A stretch of DNA of 64,000 nucleotides. Source: an uncultured Flavobacteriaceae bacterium. GTDB lineage: Bacteria; Bacteroidota; Bacteroidia; Flavobacteriales; Flavobacteriaceae. The translations under genes were made by a program, and so were the position numbers. The stretch is from positions 310,001-374,000 of the forward strand of contig CANLRK010000001.1 in the NCBI GenBank assembly GCA_947493535.1, given 5' to 3'. Under the pieces are notes generated by a model, which saw only the letters and a list, made by a program, of their open reading frames with translations, searched no databases and was not told where the DNA came from. Below, in pieces: positions 16,785 through 25,086 of the stretch (its first letter is position 1; the number at the start of each line of letters is the position of its first letter).

Positions 16785-17321
16785 TTAATTTTGAGAAAAA
16801 GTTCTCTTTAAGTTGTTTAAATTGTTCGCAATACTTGCGTTATATTGTATATCTCCTACACGTAATACAAAGCCTCCTAAAATGCTTTCATCTATTGTGT
16901 TTTCAATAATTGCTTCTTTTCCTGTTAACTCTTTAACTTTTGCTAATACTTTAGCACTCATAGCATCTGTTAAGGCTACAGCTGTAGTAACATGAGCTTT
17001 TTGTAACCCTTGTGACTCATCATAAAGTGTAGTATATGCATTTGCTACAGCACCTAATAAAGCTATTCTTTTATTTTCTGCTAACACATCTACTAAACCA
17101 GTTGTTACAGTATTAGTGTTTGTAAAAACCTCTTTTAATACTGCCGTTTTTTGTGCTGCTTTTACCACAGGACTATTCAATAAAGATCTTAACTCTTTAT
17201 TGTCTGCAATAGCATTGCTAATTAACTTCATATCATTATTTACTACTTCTGTAGTATTTTGATCTTTAGCTAAATCTAATATTGCCTTTGCGTAACGTAT
17301 TGCTGCTCTAGTTCCTTTCAT
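16785..17321 (-). CDS. atpH: ATP synthase delta subunit
   Basis: 178 residues, the OSCP/delta family that caps F1 and binds the peripheral stalk. The N-terminal helix bundle starts RAAIRYAKAILDLAKDQ, and the C-terminal signature is IIENTIDESILGGFVLRVGDIQYNAS. It sits between atpF and atpA in the usual order, with short 12- and 28-base gaps. Confidence 0.96.
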   Translation of the reverse strand: MKGTRAAIRYAKAILDLAKDQNTTEVVNNDMKLISNAIADNKELRSLLNSPVVKAAQKTAVLKEVFTNTNTVTTGLVDVLAENKRIALLGAVANAYTTLYDESQGLQKAHVTTAVALTDAMSAKVLAKVKELTGKEAIIENTIDESILGGFVLRVGDIQYNASIANNLNNLKRTFSQN

Positions 17322-17333
17322 TGTAACTTTGTA

Positions 17334-17834
17334 TTAGTTTAAAGTAACATCAGCTAATGACTTTTCTACTAACTCCAATTGCTTGTCTTTATTAGAAAGT
17401 TCTTGTTTTACTACTTTTTCAGCTATTTCTAATGCTAAACCAGATACCGTATTTTTTAATTCAGCCATTGCAGCTTGCTTTTCACTAAGAATTGTTGCTT
17501 TAGCTTGTACTACCATTTTATCGGCTACCGCTTGAGCTTCTTCTTTAGCATTGGCAACTATTTGCTCTTTCATTTCACGAGCTTCTTTAAGCATAGTTTC
17601 TCTTTCTGCTCTAGCTTCTTTTAATAATTTTTCGTTATCAGCATTCAAGTTTTGCATTTCTTTCTTTGCATTTTCTGCAGCATCTAATGCATTTTGTATA
17701 CCTTCTTCTCTACTTTGTAAAGCATCTAAAATTGGTTTCCAAGCAAATTTACGCATTAATACAATTAATATTAATAGGATGATTGCTTGCATGAAAAACA
17801 ATCCTGGCGAAAAATCATGTAATAACTGATCCAT
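17334..17834 (-). CDS. atpF: ATP synthase b subunit
   Basis: 166 residues. One N-terminal membrane helix (GLFFMQAIILLILIVLMRKFAWKPI) is followed by a long charged coiled coil typical of the peripheral stalk (ENAKKEMQNLNADNEKLLKEA). The single b gene implies a b2 homodimer. It starts 107 bases after the atpE stop; that gap contains the strong hairpin at 17885-17922. Confidence 0.96.
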   Translation of the reverse strand: MDQLLHDFSPGLFFMQAIILLILIVLMRKFAWKPILDALQSREEGIQNALDAAENAKKEMQNLNADNEKLLKEARAERETMLKEAREMKEQIVANAKEEAQAVADKMVVQAKATILSEKQAAMAELKNTVSGLALEIAEKVVKQELSNKDKQLELVEKSLADVTLN

Positions 17835-17884
17835 TTGATATCTATTTAAATCTTGATACTATTTTATTCCTTTTGTTTAATTTA

Positions 17885-17922
17885 AAACATCTCCTGCAAC
17901 CAACCGTTACAGGAGTATGTTT
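17885..17922 (-). other. Strong stem-loop just after atpE
   Basis: On the minus strand AAACAT plus CTCCTGTAAC pair with their complements (one bulged base, one G-U wobble, 5-base loop), giving 16 pairs. It begins 19 bases after the atpE stop codon. A short run of Us and an A/T-rich stretch follow, so it could be a 3' stabiliser of atpE mRNA or a partial terminator. Either would raise c-subunit output relative to the genes that follow. Confidence 0.6.
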
Positions 17923-17941
17923 CTTTTTGTTTTTGTCTGGA

Positions 17942-18148
<207 letters not shown>

Positions 18149-18167
18149 TTAAACAAATTTATACTTC

Positions 18168-19295
18168 TTAATGATGGTCGTGTTCTTCAACGGCCATACC
18201 AATAAATAACGATGATAACATCGTAAAAATAAACGCTTGTAAAAACGCTACTAATATTTCAATAACCATGATAAAAATAGCTAACACTAGTGACATTCCT
18301 GTTGATGCTACTGGTCCGAATGCTGCTTTCATGGTTATCATTAATGCTATTAAACTCATTACAACAAAGTGCCCCGCTGTGATGTTTGCAAACAAACGCA
18401 CTAATAATGAAAATGGTTTAATAATTACAAATCCTACTAATTCTATCACTGCTAAAACCGGACGTAATATTACAGGTACTCCTGGCATCCATAAAGTATG
18501 TTGCCAAAAGTCTTTACTACCGCTAAACATATAAATAATCATAGTAAAAATTGCTAAACATACTGTTACTGCAATTTGTCCCGTTACGTTAAATCCTAAT
18601 GGTGTTAACCCTAACAGGTTTAATATCCAAATAAAGAAGAATACCGTTAACAAAAAGCCCATAAACTTTCTGTATTTCTTTTCACCAATATTTGGGCGTG
18701 CAATTTCATCTCTTACATAAATCACTAAAGGCTCTAACACCCTTGAAAATCCTGTTGGTATACTTTTTCCTTTCTTATACCCTCTTGCTAAAGCACTAAA
18801 CCCTAAAAACATTAATAAGCCTGCAAGTAACATTCCTACAACAGATTTTGTTATAGAAAAATCTAACACTTTTGAAGCGTTAGTTGCATGGTGAGTATCG
18901 TCAAAAGCAACAGCTGTTTCTCCTGGATTTAACTCGTATATCTTACTGTGAATTTTAGTTAATTTCACACCGTCTTTCTCTACAATTACATGACCATTAT
19001 CATCATGATGAAATTCTGACGACATAAAAGCTCTTAACCCCTCGCTAGTCCATACTATTACTGGCAACGGTATGCTATAGTGTGTGTTAGATTTATTATG
19101 TGTGTAAAAATGAAAATCGTGAGAATCTTTTAAGTGATGTCCGATGTAAGCTTTAATTTCTTCTGGAGTATCAACCGGGTTACCACCTGCCTCATGAGAG
19201 TCATGATGACCTTCTTCTTGTGCAAATGTTACTACTGAAAAGAACGCTACTACTAACGTTAATAAAAATTTGATAGATTTTTGTGCCATCATCAT
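18168..19295 (-). CDS. atpB: ATP synthase a subunit
   Basis: 375 residues, longer than E. coli AtpB (271) because of an N-terminal signal-like helix (SIKFLLTLVVAFFSVVTFAQ) and a His-rich periplasmic segment, an extension seen in Bacteroidota. Membrane helices follow, including the essential Arg in LLVRLFANITAGH, which faces the c-ring carboxylate. The C-terminus is HDHH. Three consecutive ATGs (19295, 19292, 19289) could serve as start. It opens the operon behind a consensus promoter at 19341-19370. Confidence 0.95.
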   Translation of the reverse strand: MMMAQKSIKFLLTLVVAFFSVVTFAQEEGHHDSHEAGGNPVDTPEEIKAYIGHHLKDSHDFHFYTHNKSNTHYSIPLPVIVWTSEGLRAFMSSEFHHDDNGHVIVEKDGVKLTKIHSKIYELNPGETAVAFDDTHHATNASKVLDFSITKSVVGMLLAGLLMFLGFSALARGYKKGKSIPTGFSRVLEPLVIYVRDEIARPNIGEKKYRKFMGFLLTVFFFIWILNLLGLTPLGFNVTGQIAVTVCLAIFTMIIYMFSGSKDFWQHTLWMPGVPVILRPVLAVIELVGFVIIKPFSLLVRLFANITAGHFVVMSLIALMITMKAAFGPVASTGMSLVLAIFIMVIEILVAFLQAFIFTMLSSLFIGMAVEEHDHH

Positions 19296-19340
19296 ACCTT
19301 ATATTTCTAATATAAAATTTATGCTCTCTAAATTTCGGTG

Positions 19341-19370
19341 CAAAGGTACACAATAAATCAAAACTACAAA
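19341..19370 (-). promoter_or_regulatory. Promoter of the atpB-E-F-H-A-G operon (TTTG-N18-TACCTTTG)
   Basis: Minus strand: -33 TTTG (19367-19370), 18-base spacer, -7 TACCTTTG (19341-19348), both perfect to the Bacteroidota consensus. It lies 45 bases before the first atpB ATG, so the enzyme's structural genes can be transcribed independently of the upstream AtpI-like pair. Confidence 0.8.
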
Positions 19371-19425
19371 CGCTTTTTTTATTTTGTTTCTATATAAGAG
19401 CTATAGGCAATATGCCCAATGTAAT

Positions 19426-19812
19426 TTAAAAAGTTTTTGCATTGAGTAATTTAGCAATACTCACAGCCTCAATAATGATGAATAAAAAGAATGGAATAAT
19501 TAAGGATATACGAGCAAACATTGGCAATGCTTCTTGAGCAAATACAGTGCCCTGAAACAACATAACAAAAAGCCCTATTTTTAAAAATACCGATGCCAAA
19601 AAGGCATAGCCTGCTTGACTTGGTAATTTTTCTGCTACAAATTCTACTGCTATATAAATGCATGCAGATGCGATTGCGTTAAACAGATAAACTTTTATTA
19701 ATGAAAATGGTAAATACATTTCATTATTTAATAGAAAGTAATCATGGCAAAAAAACGTAAGGATAAAAACCACTACTACCAGCAGTATGTATTTAACTAT
19801 TCTTTTAATCAT
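19426..19812 (-). CDS. Four-helix membrane protein upstream of atpB (AtpI/UncI-like)
   Basis: 128 residues, nearly all membrane: four hydrophobic helices (around residues 5-25, 37-55, 68-92 and 99-120). Size, topology and position between the AtpZ-like gene and atpB match the AtpI/UncI accessory protein, and FLKIGLFVMLF resembles the conserved helix of that family, but similarity is not strong enough for certainty. AtpI is thought to help c-ring assembly or Mg2+ supply. It overlaps the upstream gene by 8 bases. Confidence 0.65.
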   Translation of the reverse strand: MIKRIVKYILLVVVVFILTFFCHDYFLLNNEMYLPFSLIKVYLFNAIASACIYIAVEFVAEKLPSQAGYAFLASVFLKIGLFVMLFQGTVFAQEALPMFARISLIIPFFLFIIIEAVSIAKLLNAKTF

Positions 19813-20023
19813 TTTTATTGGTAATTTTTATCACTTGGCTTATTACAGCAAACATAGCTGCAAAAACAGCCGCCAAGGTGCATATTTTTGTATACAACTC
19901 ATGTTCATTAGGAAATTTTACATCTAACCAGTTACCTAGTAAACTTCCTAAATAAATAGTCCCTCCCATTTGAAAGGCTATTCCTGTAAAACGAACGTAT
20001 TTATTAAGCGGTTTTTTCTTCAA
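19805..20023 (-). CDS. AtpZ/AtpI-family protein (TTG start)
   Basis: 72 residues, two membrane helices separated by a short polar loop: YVRFTGIAFQMGGTIYLGSLLGNWLD and LAAVFAAMFAVISQVI. This is the AtpZ/AtpI family that precedes F-type ATP synthase operons and is implicated in assembly or Mg2+/Ca2+ transport. The only plausible start is the TTG at 20023, which overlaps the end of the bactofilin gene by 20 bases; the next Met lies inside the first helix. Low translation from TTG would suit an accessory factor. Confidence 0.82.
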   Translation of the reverse strand: MKKKPLNKYVRFTGIAFQMGGTIYLGSLLGNWLDVKFPNEHELYTKICTLAAVFAAMFAVISQVIKITNKND

Positions 20024-20405
20024 AAGTATTCGCTTTTAACTTTTTTACGCCTGACCCCATTGTACAGGTTGCATTGAAAGATGCTCCAGGGTCAACTGAT
20101 AATTTGTTAATAAACACTTCACCTTCTATAGTTGCTGTACTACGCAAACTTAGCATTTCCTTTACTACAATTTTTCCATTAAAATTACCTTCAATATCAG
20201 CATTAGCGCATGTAAGAGTGCCTTTTATTTTTCCTGTTGCTCCTATTACCACTTTTCCTTTTACGGTAACATCTCCATCTATCTCACCATCTATTCTCAA
20301 ACCTCCTTCAGAAACAAGCGTACCAGTAATTTTAGTACCTTGAACTATTCTGTTTTGCTGTGTAGTTGAAGTTGCCGACTTTGTTTTTTTGTTTTCTGAA
20401 AACAT
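20004..20405 (-). CDS. Bactofilin (polymer-forming cytoskeletal protein)
   Basis: 133 residues. A short basic, disordered N-terminus leads into the DUF583 right-handed beta-helix, visible as hexapeptide-like repeats: GTKITGTLVSEGGLRIDGEI, then DVTVKGKVVIG and GKIKGTLTCANADIEGNFNG. Bactofilins self-assemble into filaments that scaffold envelope enzymes or position appendages. It starts one base after the sprE stop, so it is certainly co-transcribed with that gliding/T9SS gene, and overlaps the AtpZ-like gene downstream. Confidence 0.92.
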   Translation of the reverse strand: MFSENKKTKSATSTTQQNRIVQGTKITGTLVSEGGLRIDGEIDGDVTVKGKVVIGATGKIKGTLTCANADIEGNFNGKIVVKEMLSLRSTATIEGEVFINKLSVDPGASFNATCTMGSGVKKLKANTFEEKTA

Positions 20406-20406
20406 A

Positions 20407-22956
20407 TTATTTTGTTATTTGGGGGTTTTGGAATTCAGTTAACTGTTTGTGTAATTGTATTACTTTGTAATTATCAGAAGATGGAATTATATAATTACTT
20501 CCTGGACTATATTTCCTTTTATTTTCTTCTAAAAATGAATGGAAATTCTCAGCTACCTCAGCCGTTATAAAACCATGTATTACTACAAAGGTTGTAGTGC
20601 TGTTATAATAGTCGGCAGAAACTTTTAAATATCCTTTATTCGTATCCGTTAATGCTTTTTGAAGTTTTTCTTTTGTTTTAGAAACAAGATTATTATCCGT
20701 ATTAAACAGGTATACCAATTTGTAACTTTTTCCTGTTGCATTATCTACTAATTTTTCAGCTTCAAGCACTGGTACTGAGGTTTGCAACAAGGTTTGTGCA
20801 CCCTTTCCTTCTTCTGTATTTGGATAGTTTAGCGCTACATAATTTAATCCTTTTTTATAAGCGCTTACCCCATTTATTTTTCCTAAAACTACCGCCTTTA
20901 GCAATTCGTATTTTGGTAACATTTCATCACCATCAAACTGGGTAATATATTGTTCAAGCTCTTTAGCCACCATGTCATATTGTTGGGCTTCATACTTTTT
21001 ATAAAGACCGTCGTAAATAGCTTTAGGACTTCCTTCTGCAAATGTTAATGCTGCTGCTGGGTTTTTTAATATTTCTGCATAACGCGACTCTGGATGATTG
21101 CCAATTATATCTTGTTTAATTGCTTCTTTTTTATTACTGCCCATTAAGTCGTATATTTTATACAACTGATATTTCGCTGGCAACGCCAAACGCTCATTAG
21201 GCTGAAAAGACAATAATTTTTCTAATCGATTACTTGCTAATGGATATTCTTTAAATTTTTGCTTATAAATTAACCCTAACTGGTAGTAAGCAAAGTTTCG
21301 TTTATCAATAACACTATCTATTTGTTTTGGTGTTTTTGGTAATTTAGACAAATAGAATGCTGTTGTATATTCATCGGCTAACTCATTTGTTTTTTCAGCA
21401 GACTCATTTGCTATTTCCTCTTCATCAGTTTTTAATACTTTTCCTTTATTACTTCTTCTCCAGTTGTCTTCTAAAACACGGTCTCCCCATGTTTTTCTAA
21501 ATGCTTCTTTTCCATAAGCAACTGTTGTTGGATTAAAGAAGTAAAATGTTGGCTGCGAGGCTTTACTACCTTTTCCTTTTGGAAGTGTACTTAAATTAGT
21601 GTTTGAAACTTTAGCTTGGTTTTTTGCTATTTCAGCAGCTTTTGCCAAAGAATCTTTTTTCTTTAACTGTTTAATATACTTTTCAAAATAAGTTACTCTT
21701 TCATCTTCAGTGTAATTTAAAACCCGTAAAATGCTATCGTTACGCTTTGCTAGTTCTTCATAAGCAATTACATCTTTTAAATTTTCTTTCTTCTTTTTAT
21801 AAAAACGATACTCTTTGCTTTGCTTTTTTAGTTTGGTCATGGTGCTATCATAATATGCACCTGCAGCTTTATAATTTGTAGCATCAAATTCGTAAGCAGC
21901 TAGGACACGATAATTTAACGATTGTAAATACTCATCGTAAGTTGCTTTTCTTATTGATTTATTATAGTAAATTATTGCTAAAGAGTCAGAAGTATTATTT
22001 TTATGATACTCTGCAATTAGATTATAAATTTTATCCAAATACTCTCTATTTTCCCTATTCTCAGCTAGCGAAATCAAATGCTCATAATACGTTAGCTTAT
22101 TTCCCTTTTCAAAATCAAAATTTCTGGCTTTGGCTACTTGTGCATTTACATAATAAGCCCACAAGGTTTTTCTCTTTAATTTTATAATTTCATCAAAAGC
22201 AATATTAGCACTGTCTTTATAACCTAACTGATTATATAGCTGCCCTTTTATATATCCTAATCTACCGCGAACTTCTTTATTTTTAGTATGCGCTACTGCT
22301 ATTTTTATAGGAGCCAACGCACTATCTATATGCTTATTATTAATATATGCTTGCGCTAGCATAGCATTTGCATCTGAAACATCCTGATCATTTAACTTTT
22401 CTTGCTTAAGTAGCTTTTTTAAGTTGGCAATTGCAAGCTCTGTGTTTTCTAAACGAATATTTACTTTTTCACGCCATATACGTGCATGATTAATTTTATC
22501 ACTAGTAGGGTGTTTGTATAAAATGTAATTAAAGGCCTCTAAGGCAGGCACAAAGCGTTGATCAAAATAACGAGCTTTCCCTAGTAATAAATACGCCTCA
22601 TCGGTTTGTTGATTTTTTTCTTTCCCACCAATATTCATTCCGTGTTTCTGAATGGCCTTAACAGCCTTTTCTTCTGCACGTTCAAAATCTGGGTTTTTAG
22701 CAGTCCCTGGTAAAAGCACTTCTTCATTAACGCGCATGCGCTCTACAGGTAAAATTTGCCAATAGTCATCTTGAAATGTTGTAATTAACCCCTCTTTACC
22801 AGACTCATATGCTAAGTTACCATTGTACAACACATTGTATTTGGTTGCCATACCATGGAATGACCTATTTAAAAACTTATCTTTTTTTCGTGAACAACTT
22901 AATGCTAAACTTGTTAGTATAAGTACGGTAACTATATGAACTGCTTTTTTGCTCAA
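20407..22956 (-). CDS. sprE: SprE/PorW lipoprotein (gliding motility and type IX secretion)
   Basis: 849 residues. Signal peptide ending ILTSLALSC with lipidated Cys21, then TPR-type helical repeats through the first ~400 residues (DEAYLLLGKARYFDQRFVPALEAF) and a Lys/Glu-rich middle. The opening of the mature protein (FLNRSFHGMATKYNVLYNGNLAYESG) is a hallmark of SprE of flavobacteria, the PorW homologue needed for type IX secretion. The only in-frame start after the preceding stop is TTG at 22956, with AAAGGAG about 18 bases upstream. A weak -7-like TATTTTTA lies at 23020-23027. Confidence 0.9.
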   Translation of the reverse strand: MSKKAVHIVTVLILTSLALSCSRKKDKFLNRSFHGMATKYNVLYNGNLAYESGKEGLITTFQDDYWQILPVERMRVNEEVLLPGTAKNPDFERAEEKAVKAIQKHGMNIGGKEKNQQTDEAYLLLGKARYFDQRFVPALEAFNYILYKHPTSDKINHARIWREKVNIRLENTELAIANLKKLLKQEKLNDQDVSDANAMLAQAYINNKHIDSALAPIKIAVAHTKNKEVRGRLGYIKGQLYNQLGYKDSANIAFDEIIKLKRKTLWAYYVNAQVAKARNFDFEKGNKLTYYEHLISLAENRENREYLDKIYNLIAEYHKNNTSDSLAIIYYNKSIRKATYDEYLQSLNYRVLAAYEFDATNYKAAGAYYDSTMTKLKKQSKEYRFYKKKKENLKDVIAYEELAKRNDSILRVLNYTEDERVTYFEKYIKQLKKKDSLAKAAEIAKNQAKVSNTNLSTLPKGKGSKASQPTFYFFNPTTVAYGKEAFRKTWGDRVLEDNWRRSNKGKVLKTDEEEIANESAEKTNELADEYTTAFYLSKLPKTPKQIDSVIDKRNFAYYQLGLIYKQKFKEYPLASNRLEKLLSFQPNERLALPAKYQLYKIYDLMGSNKKEAIKQDIIGNHPESRYAEILKNPAAALTFAEGSPKAIYDGLYKKYEAQQYDMVAKELEQYITQFDGDEMLPKYELLKAVVLGKINGVSAYKKGLNYVALNYPNTEEGKGAQTLLQTSVPVLEAEKLVDNATGKSYKLVYLFNTDNNLVSKTKEKLQKALTDTNKGYLKVSADYYNSTTTFVVIHGFITAEVAENFHSFLEENKRKYSPGSNYIIPSSDNYKVIQLHKQLTEFQNPQITK

Positions 22957-23106
22957 AATTCTCTCTTTGTTTTCTCCTTTAAATAACTAAAATTCATTCA
23001 TTTTAGTATCTGTAGATTGTAAAAATACGCTTTTGTTTGAAAAAGTTAAACGAAATCAAAAAAACTTAAAGGTTTACAACTAAAAACAACTTACCTCAAT
23101 TTATTT

Positions 23107-23817
23107 TTATGTTAGCTTATATTCTGGATGTACTTTGCTAATGTGTTCTTTAGCATTTGGAGGAATTATAAAAACCGCTATGTATGCGCCTAAATTAAAC
23201 ACAACAACAGTTATAGCTATTATTACCAATCCAGTATGAGTATTTAAAGTATAATTAAAAAAATTAGAGCTTGCTATTTGTGGAAACCATGATATAAGCT
23301 GAAAACCAGCAAAAGAATGTCCATAAGTATTTATAATTTCTTCATACATCCATAGCTTTTCTCCTGCTTTTTTGCTCTTATTAAATTTTACTCTGTAACG
23401 TATAGACTTAACAAGCAACATTAGTATTGACACTAAAAACAAAGCTATTACCACATATTTTTTATATGGCACCACACTTAACATAATTATAGTTAGCAGC
23501 ACCAATAACGTGGTTAAAAATATTTTAGGAATGGTAAAGTAGCTTTTTAAAATAGATAGTATTAACTTACTGTAATGCTTACTTAATTTTCGTTGCCGCT
23601 CAGTAACCAAATCGGTAAATCCAAAAACTCCAAACTTTTTAAACTCTATTTGTAAGGCATCATAAAAAGTTACATTCGGTGTTTCTACCCATTGCTTTTC
23701 TATGCCATTCGCTAAATGATCTACTAATTCTGTTTGCAAATCATAATAATACACGTAATGCTGTTTTGTAAACAGATATAGTTTATCAATTTCAGCGGCT
23801 GTTATTTTTTTACTCAT
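23107..23817 (-). CDS. Membrane protein with N-terminal HAAS/DUF1700-like domain (PadR partner 2)
   Basis: 236 residues. The N-terminal ~85 residues are soluble and helical with the motif DLQTELVDHLANGIE, which parallels MELNDHIASAIE of the next protein upstream. About four membrane helices follow from residue ~95. Small HAAS/DUF1700-type domains of this sort are encoded beside PadR regulators; they are thought to sit at the membrane and connect to PadR-controlled envelope responses. Third gene of the padR operon, 7 bases after its paralogue. Confidence 0.72.
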   Translation of the reverse strand: MSKKITAAEIDKLYLFTKQHYVYYYDLQTELVDHLANGIEKQWVETPNVTFYDALQIEFKKFGVFGFTDLVTERQRKLSKHYSKLILSILKSYFTIPKIFLTTLLVLLTIIMLSVVPYKKYVVIALFLVSILMLLVKSIRYRVKFNKSKKAGEKLWMYEEIINTYGHSFAGFQLISWFPQIASSNFFNYTLNTHTGLVIIAITVVVFNLGAYIAVFIIPPNAKEHISKVHPEYKLT

Positions 23818-23824
23818 AAACTAC

Positions 23825-24607
23825 TTAGGATGCTTTCTCAAAAATACACTTGTACTTCTTTAAAATAGTTTTTTTATAGTTTAATAATGTTTTAAACAAC
23901 ACAAACCAAAGTATGAATTGGAATAAAAAATAAAACGTAACCATTTCACTCGTAACAAATTGCCGTGACCATTCTACAAAAGAAATAAACAAAACCATTG
24001 CTAACATTCCAACCATAACTTGAGCTACTACAACAAACTCTTCTTTAATTGCTTTTTTAATCGTGAACCGTACTTGCCCAAGTAAAAACAACGATGGAAG
24101 AATTATTAATAAACCAAAGATGTTCTGGGAATAAACCACACAGTAAAACAATAACCCAATCAACCCTATTAATAATTTACCAGTACTTATTTTTCTTAAT
24201 TTCTTAAAGCTTATAAAATAAAAACACAACACAATAACAAACATTGCTAAGCTTAGTACCGAAAAAAACTCTTGGAAAGCAATAAGGTTTAACTTATTAT
24301 TTATGAACAAGATTAAAACCAATAAAAATAACACCTCTTTAGTTAGAAAATTTTTCAAAAAATCCGTCACTATACTATGTCTTAACTTTCGCTCTTGCAA
24401 ATCACATGCTTGTAGTAAGCTTTTTTTATTACGAACCATATAATCCTTAAACACTTCATAAAATGTTTGTGAAGTATCTTTTTGTATTTCACGTTCAATT
24501 GCTGATGCAATATGATCATTCAATTCCATACGAACATCTAAGTACTCAACTCCTGAATTAAGTAAATAATTATCTATAAATTTTAGTTCTGTTCTTGTAA
24601 GTTTCAT
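23825..24607 (-). CDS. Membrane protein with N-terminal HAAS/DUF1700-like domain (PadR partner 1)
   Basis: 260 residues. A helical N-terminal domain (KLTRTELKFIDNYLLNSGVE, then VRMELNDHIASAIE) precedes five or six membrane helices from residue ~90 onward. It shares the [LV]xxELxDHxAxxIE signature with the following gene, so the pair arose by duplication. It starts 3 bases after padR and is almost certainly under PadR control. No enzymatic motif is visible. Confidence 0.72.
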   Translation of the reverse strand: MKLTRTELKFIDNYLLNSGVEYLDVRMELNDHIASAIEREIQKDTSQTFYEVFKDYMVRNKKSLLQACDLQERKLRHSIVTDFLKNFLTKEVLFLLVLILFINNKLNLIAFQEFFSVLSLAMFVIVLCFYFISFKKLRKISTGKLLIGLIGLLFYCVVYSQNIFGLLIILPSLFLLGQVRFTIKKAIKEEFVVVAQVMVGMLAMVLFISFVEWSRQFVTSEMVTFYFLFQFILWFVLFKTLLNYKKTILKKYKCIFEKAS

Positions 24608-24610
24608 AAT

Positions 24611-24949
24611 TTATTCCAACCCAAATTTTGGATTAAACAATACTTGCATGTTTCTAATATAAGCTTCTAATTCCGCTAATTTGCTTACTGTTTCTTCCTT
24701 TCCTTTTTCAGTAAGCTTATAATATTTACGTAGCCTATTATCTACTTTTAAAACCTCAACCTCTAAAACTCCTTCTGCTTCCAATTTATGTAATGCTGGG
24801 TATAAAGCTCCCTCGGTAATATTTAGCTCACCTTGTGTTAATGCTTTTACCTTTTGAGTCATTTCATAACCATACATTTTTTCTTGTTCAGATAATAATT
24901 TTAATATAATAGTTACTAAACTCCCTTTATATAATTTTGAATTACTCAT
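24611..24949 (-). CDS. PadR-family transcriptional regulator
   Basis: 112 residues from the ATG at 24949 (the TTG at 24955 is rejected; the promoter box is 20 bases upstream of the ATG). The PadR winged helix is clear: KGSLVTIILKLLSEQEKMYGYEMTQKVK, then LTQGELNITEGALYPALHKLEAEGVLEVE, followed by RKYYKLTEKGKE and a short C-terminal dimerisation helix. PadR proteins repress by binding palindromes; a 10-1-10 palindrome overlaps this gene's own promoter. It heads a three-gene operon with two membrane proteins. Confidence 0.93.
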   Translation of the reverse strand: MSNSKLYKGSLVTIILKLLSEQEKMYGYEMTQKVKALTQGELNITEGALYPALHKLEAEGVLEVEVLKVDNRLRKYYKLTEKGKEETVSKLAELEAYIRNMQVLFNPKFGLE

Positions 24950-24969
24950 AATCAACTTAAATTACCACA

Positions 24970-24977
24970 CAAACATA
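24970..24977 (-). promoter_or_regulatory. -7 promoter box of the padR operon (TATGTTTG)
   Basis: Minus-strand TATGTTTG, a full TAnnTTTG match, 20 bases before the padR ATG. Its upstream end overlaps the palindrome at 24975-24995, and no -33 TTTG is present at the usual distance. Confidence 0.6.
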
Positions 24978-24995
24978 CATAAATAATTTATGTAT
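24975..24995. promoter_or_regulatory. Candidate PadR operator (10-1-10 perfect palindrome)
   Basis: ATACATAAAT (24975-24984) and ATTTATGTAT (24986-24995) are exact reverse complements around one base. It overlaps the last three bases of the -7 box and fills the spacer region, the classic position for an autorepressor. PadR operators carry inverted ATGT/ACAT-type half-sites, and both words occur here, though in the order ACAT then ATGT. Confidence 0.65.
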
Positions 24996-25053
24996 AATGG
25001 TTTCTTAGGTATTAATTTATACCAAATACTTTAGTTGAAGCAAAACGATTTCA

Positions 25054-25061
25054 TATTTTTG
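25054..25061 (+). promoter_or_regulatory. -7 promoter box of the PaaE-like reductase gene (TATTTTTG)
   Basis: Plus-strand TATTTTTG, 25 bases before the ATG at 25087. A TTG at 25035-25037, 16 bases upstream, could be a poor -33 element. Confidence 0.5.
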
Positions 25062-25086
25062 ACAAAATATTTTAAGATACATCATC

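Noticed and set aside
20021-20028. TACTTTTG on the minus strand at the start of the AtpZ-like gene, a perfect -7 box
   Set aside because: It lies in the bactofilin coding end and contains the TTG start codon itself; transcription would begin inside the AtpZ-like gene and lose its start. Treated as chance.
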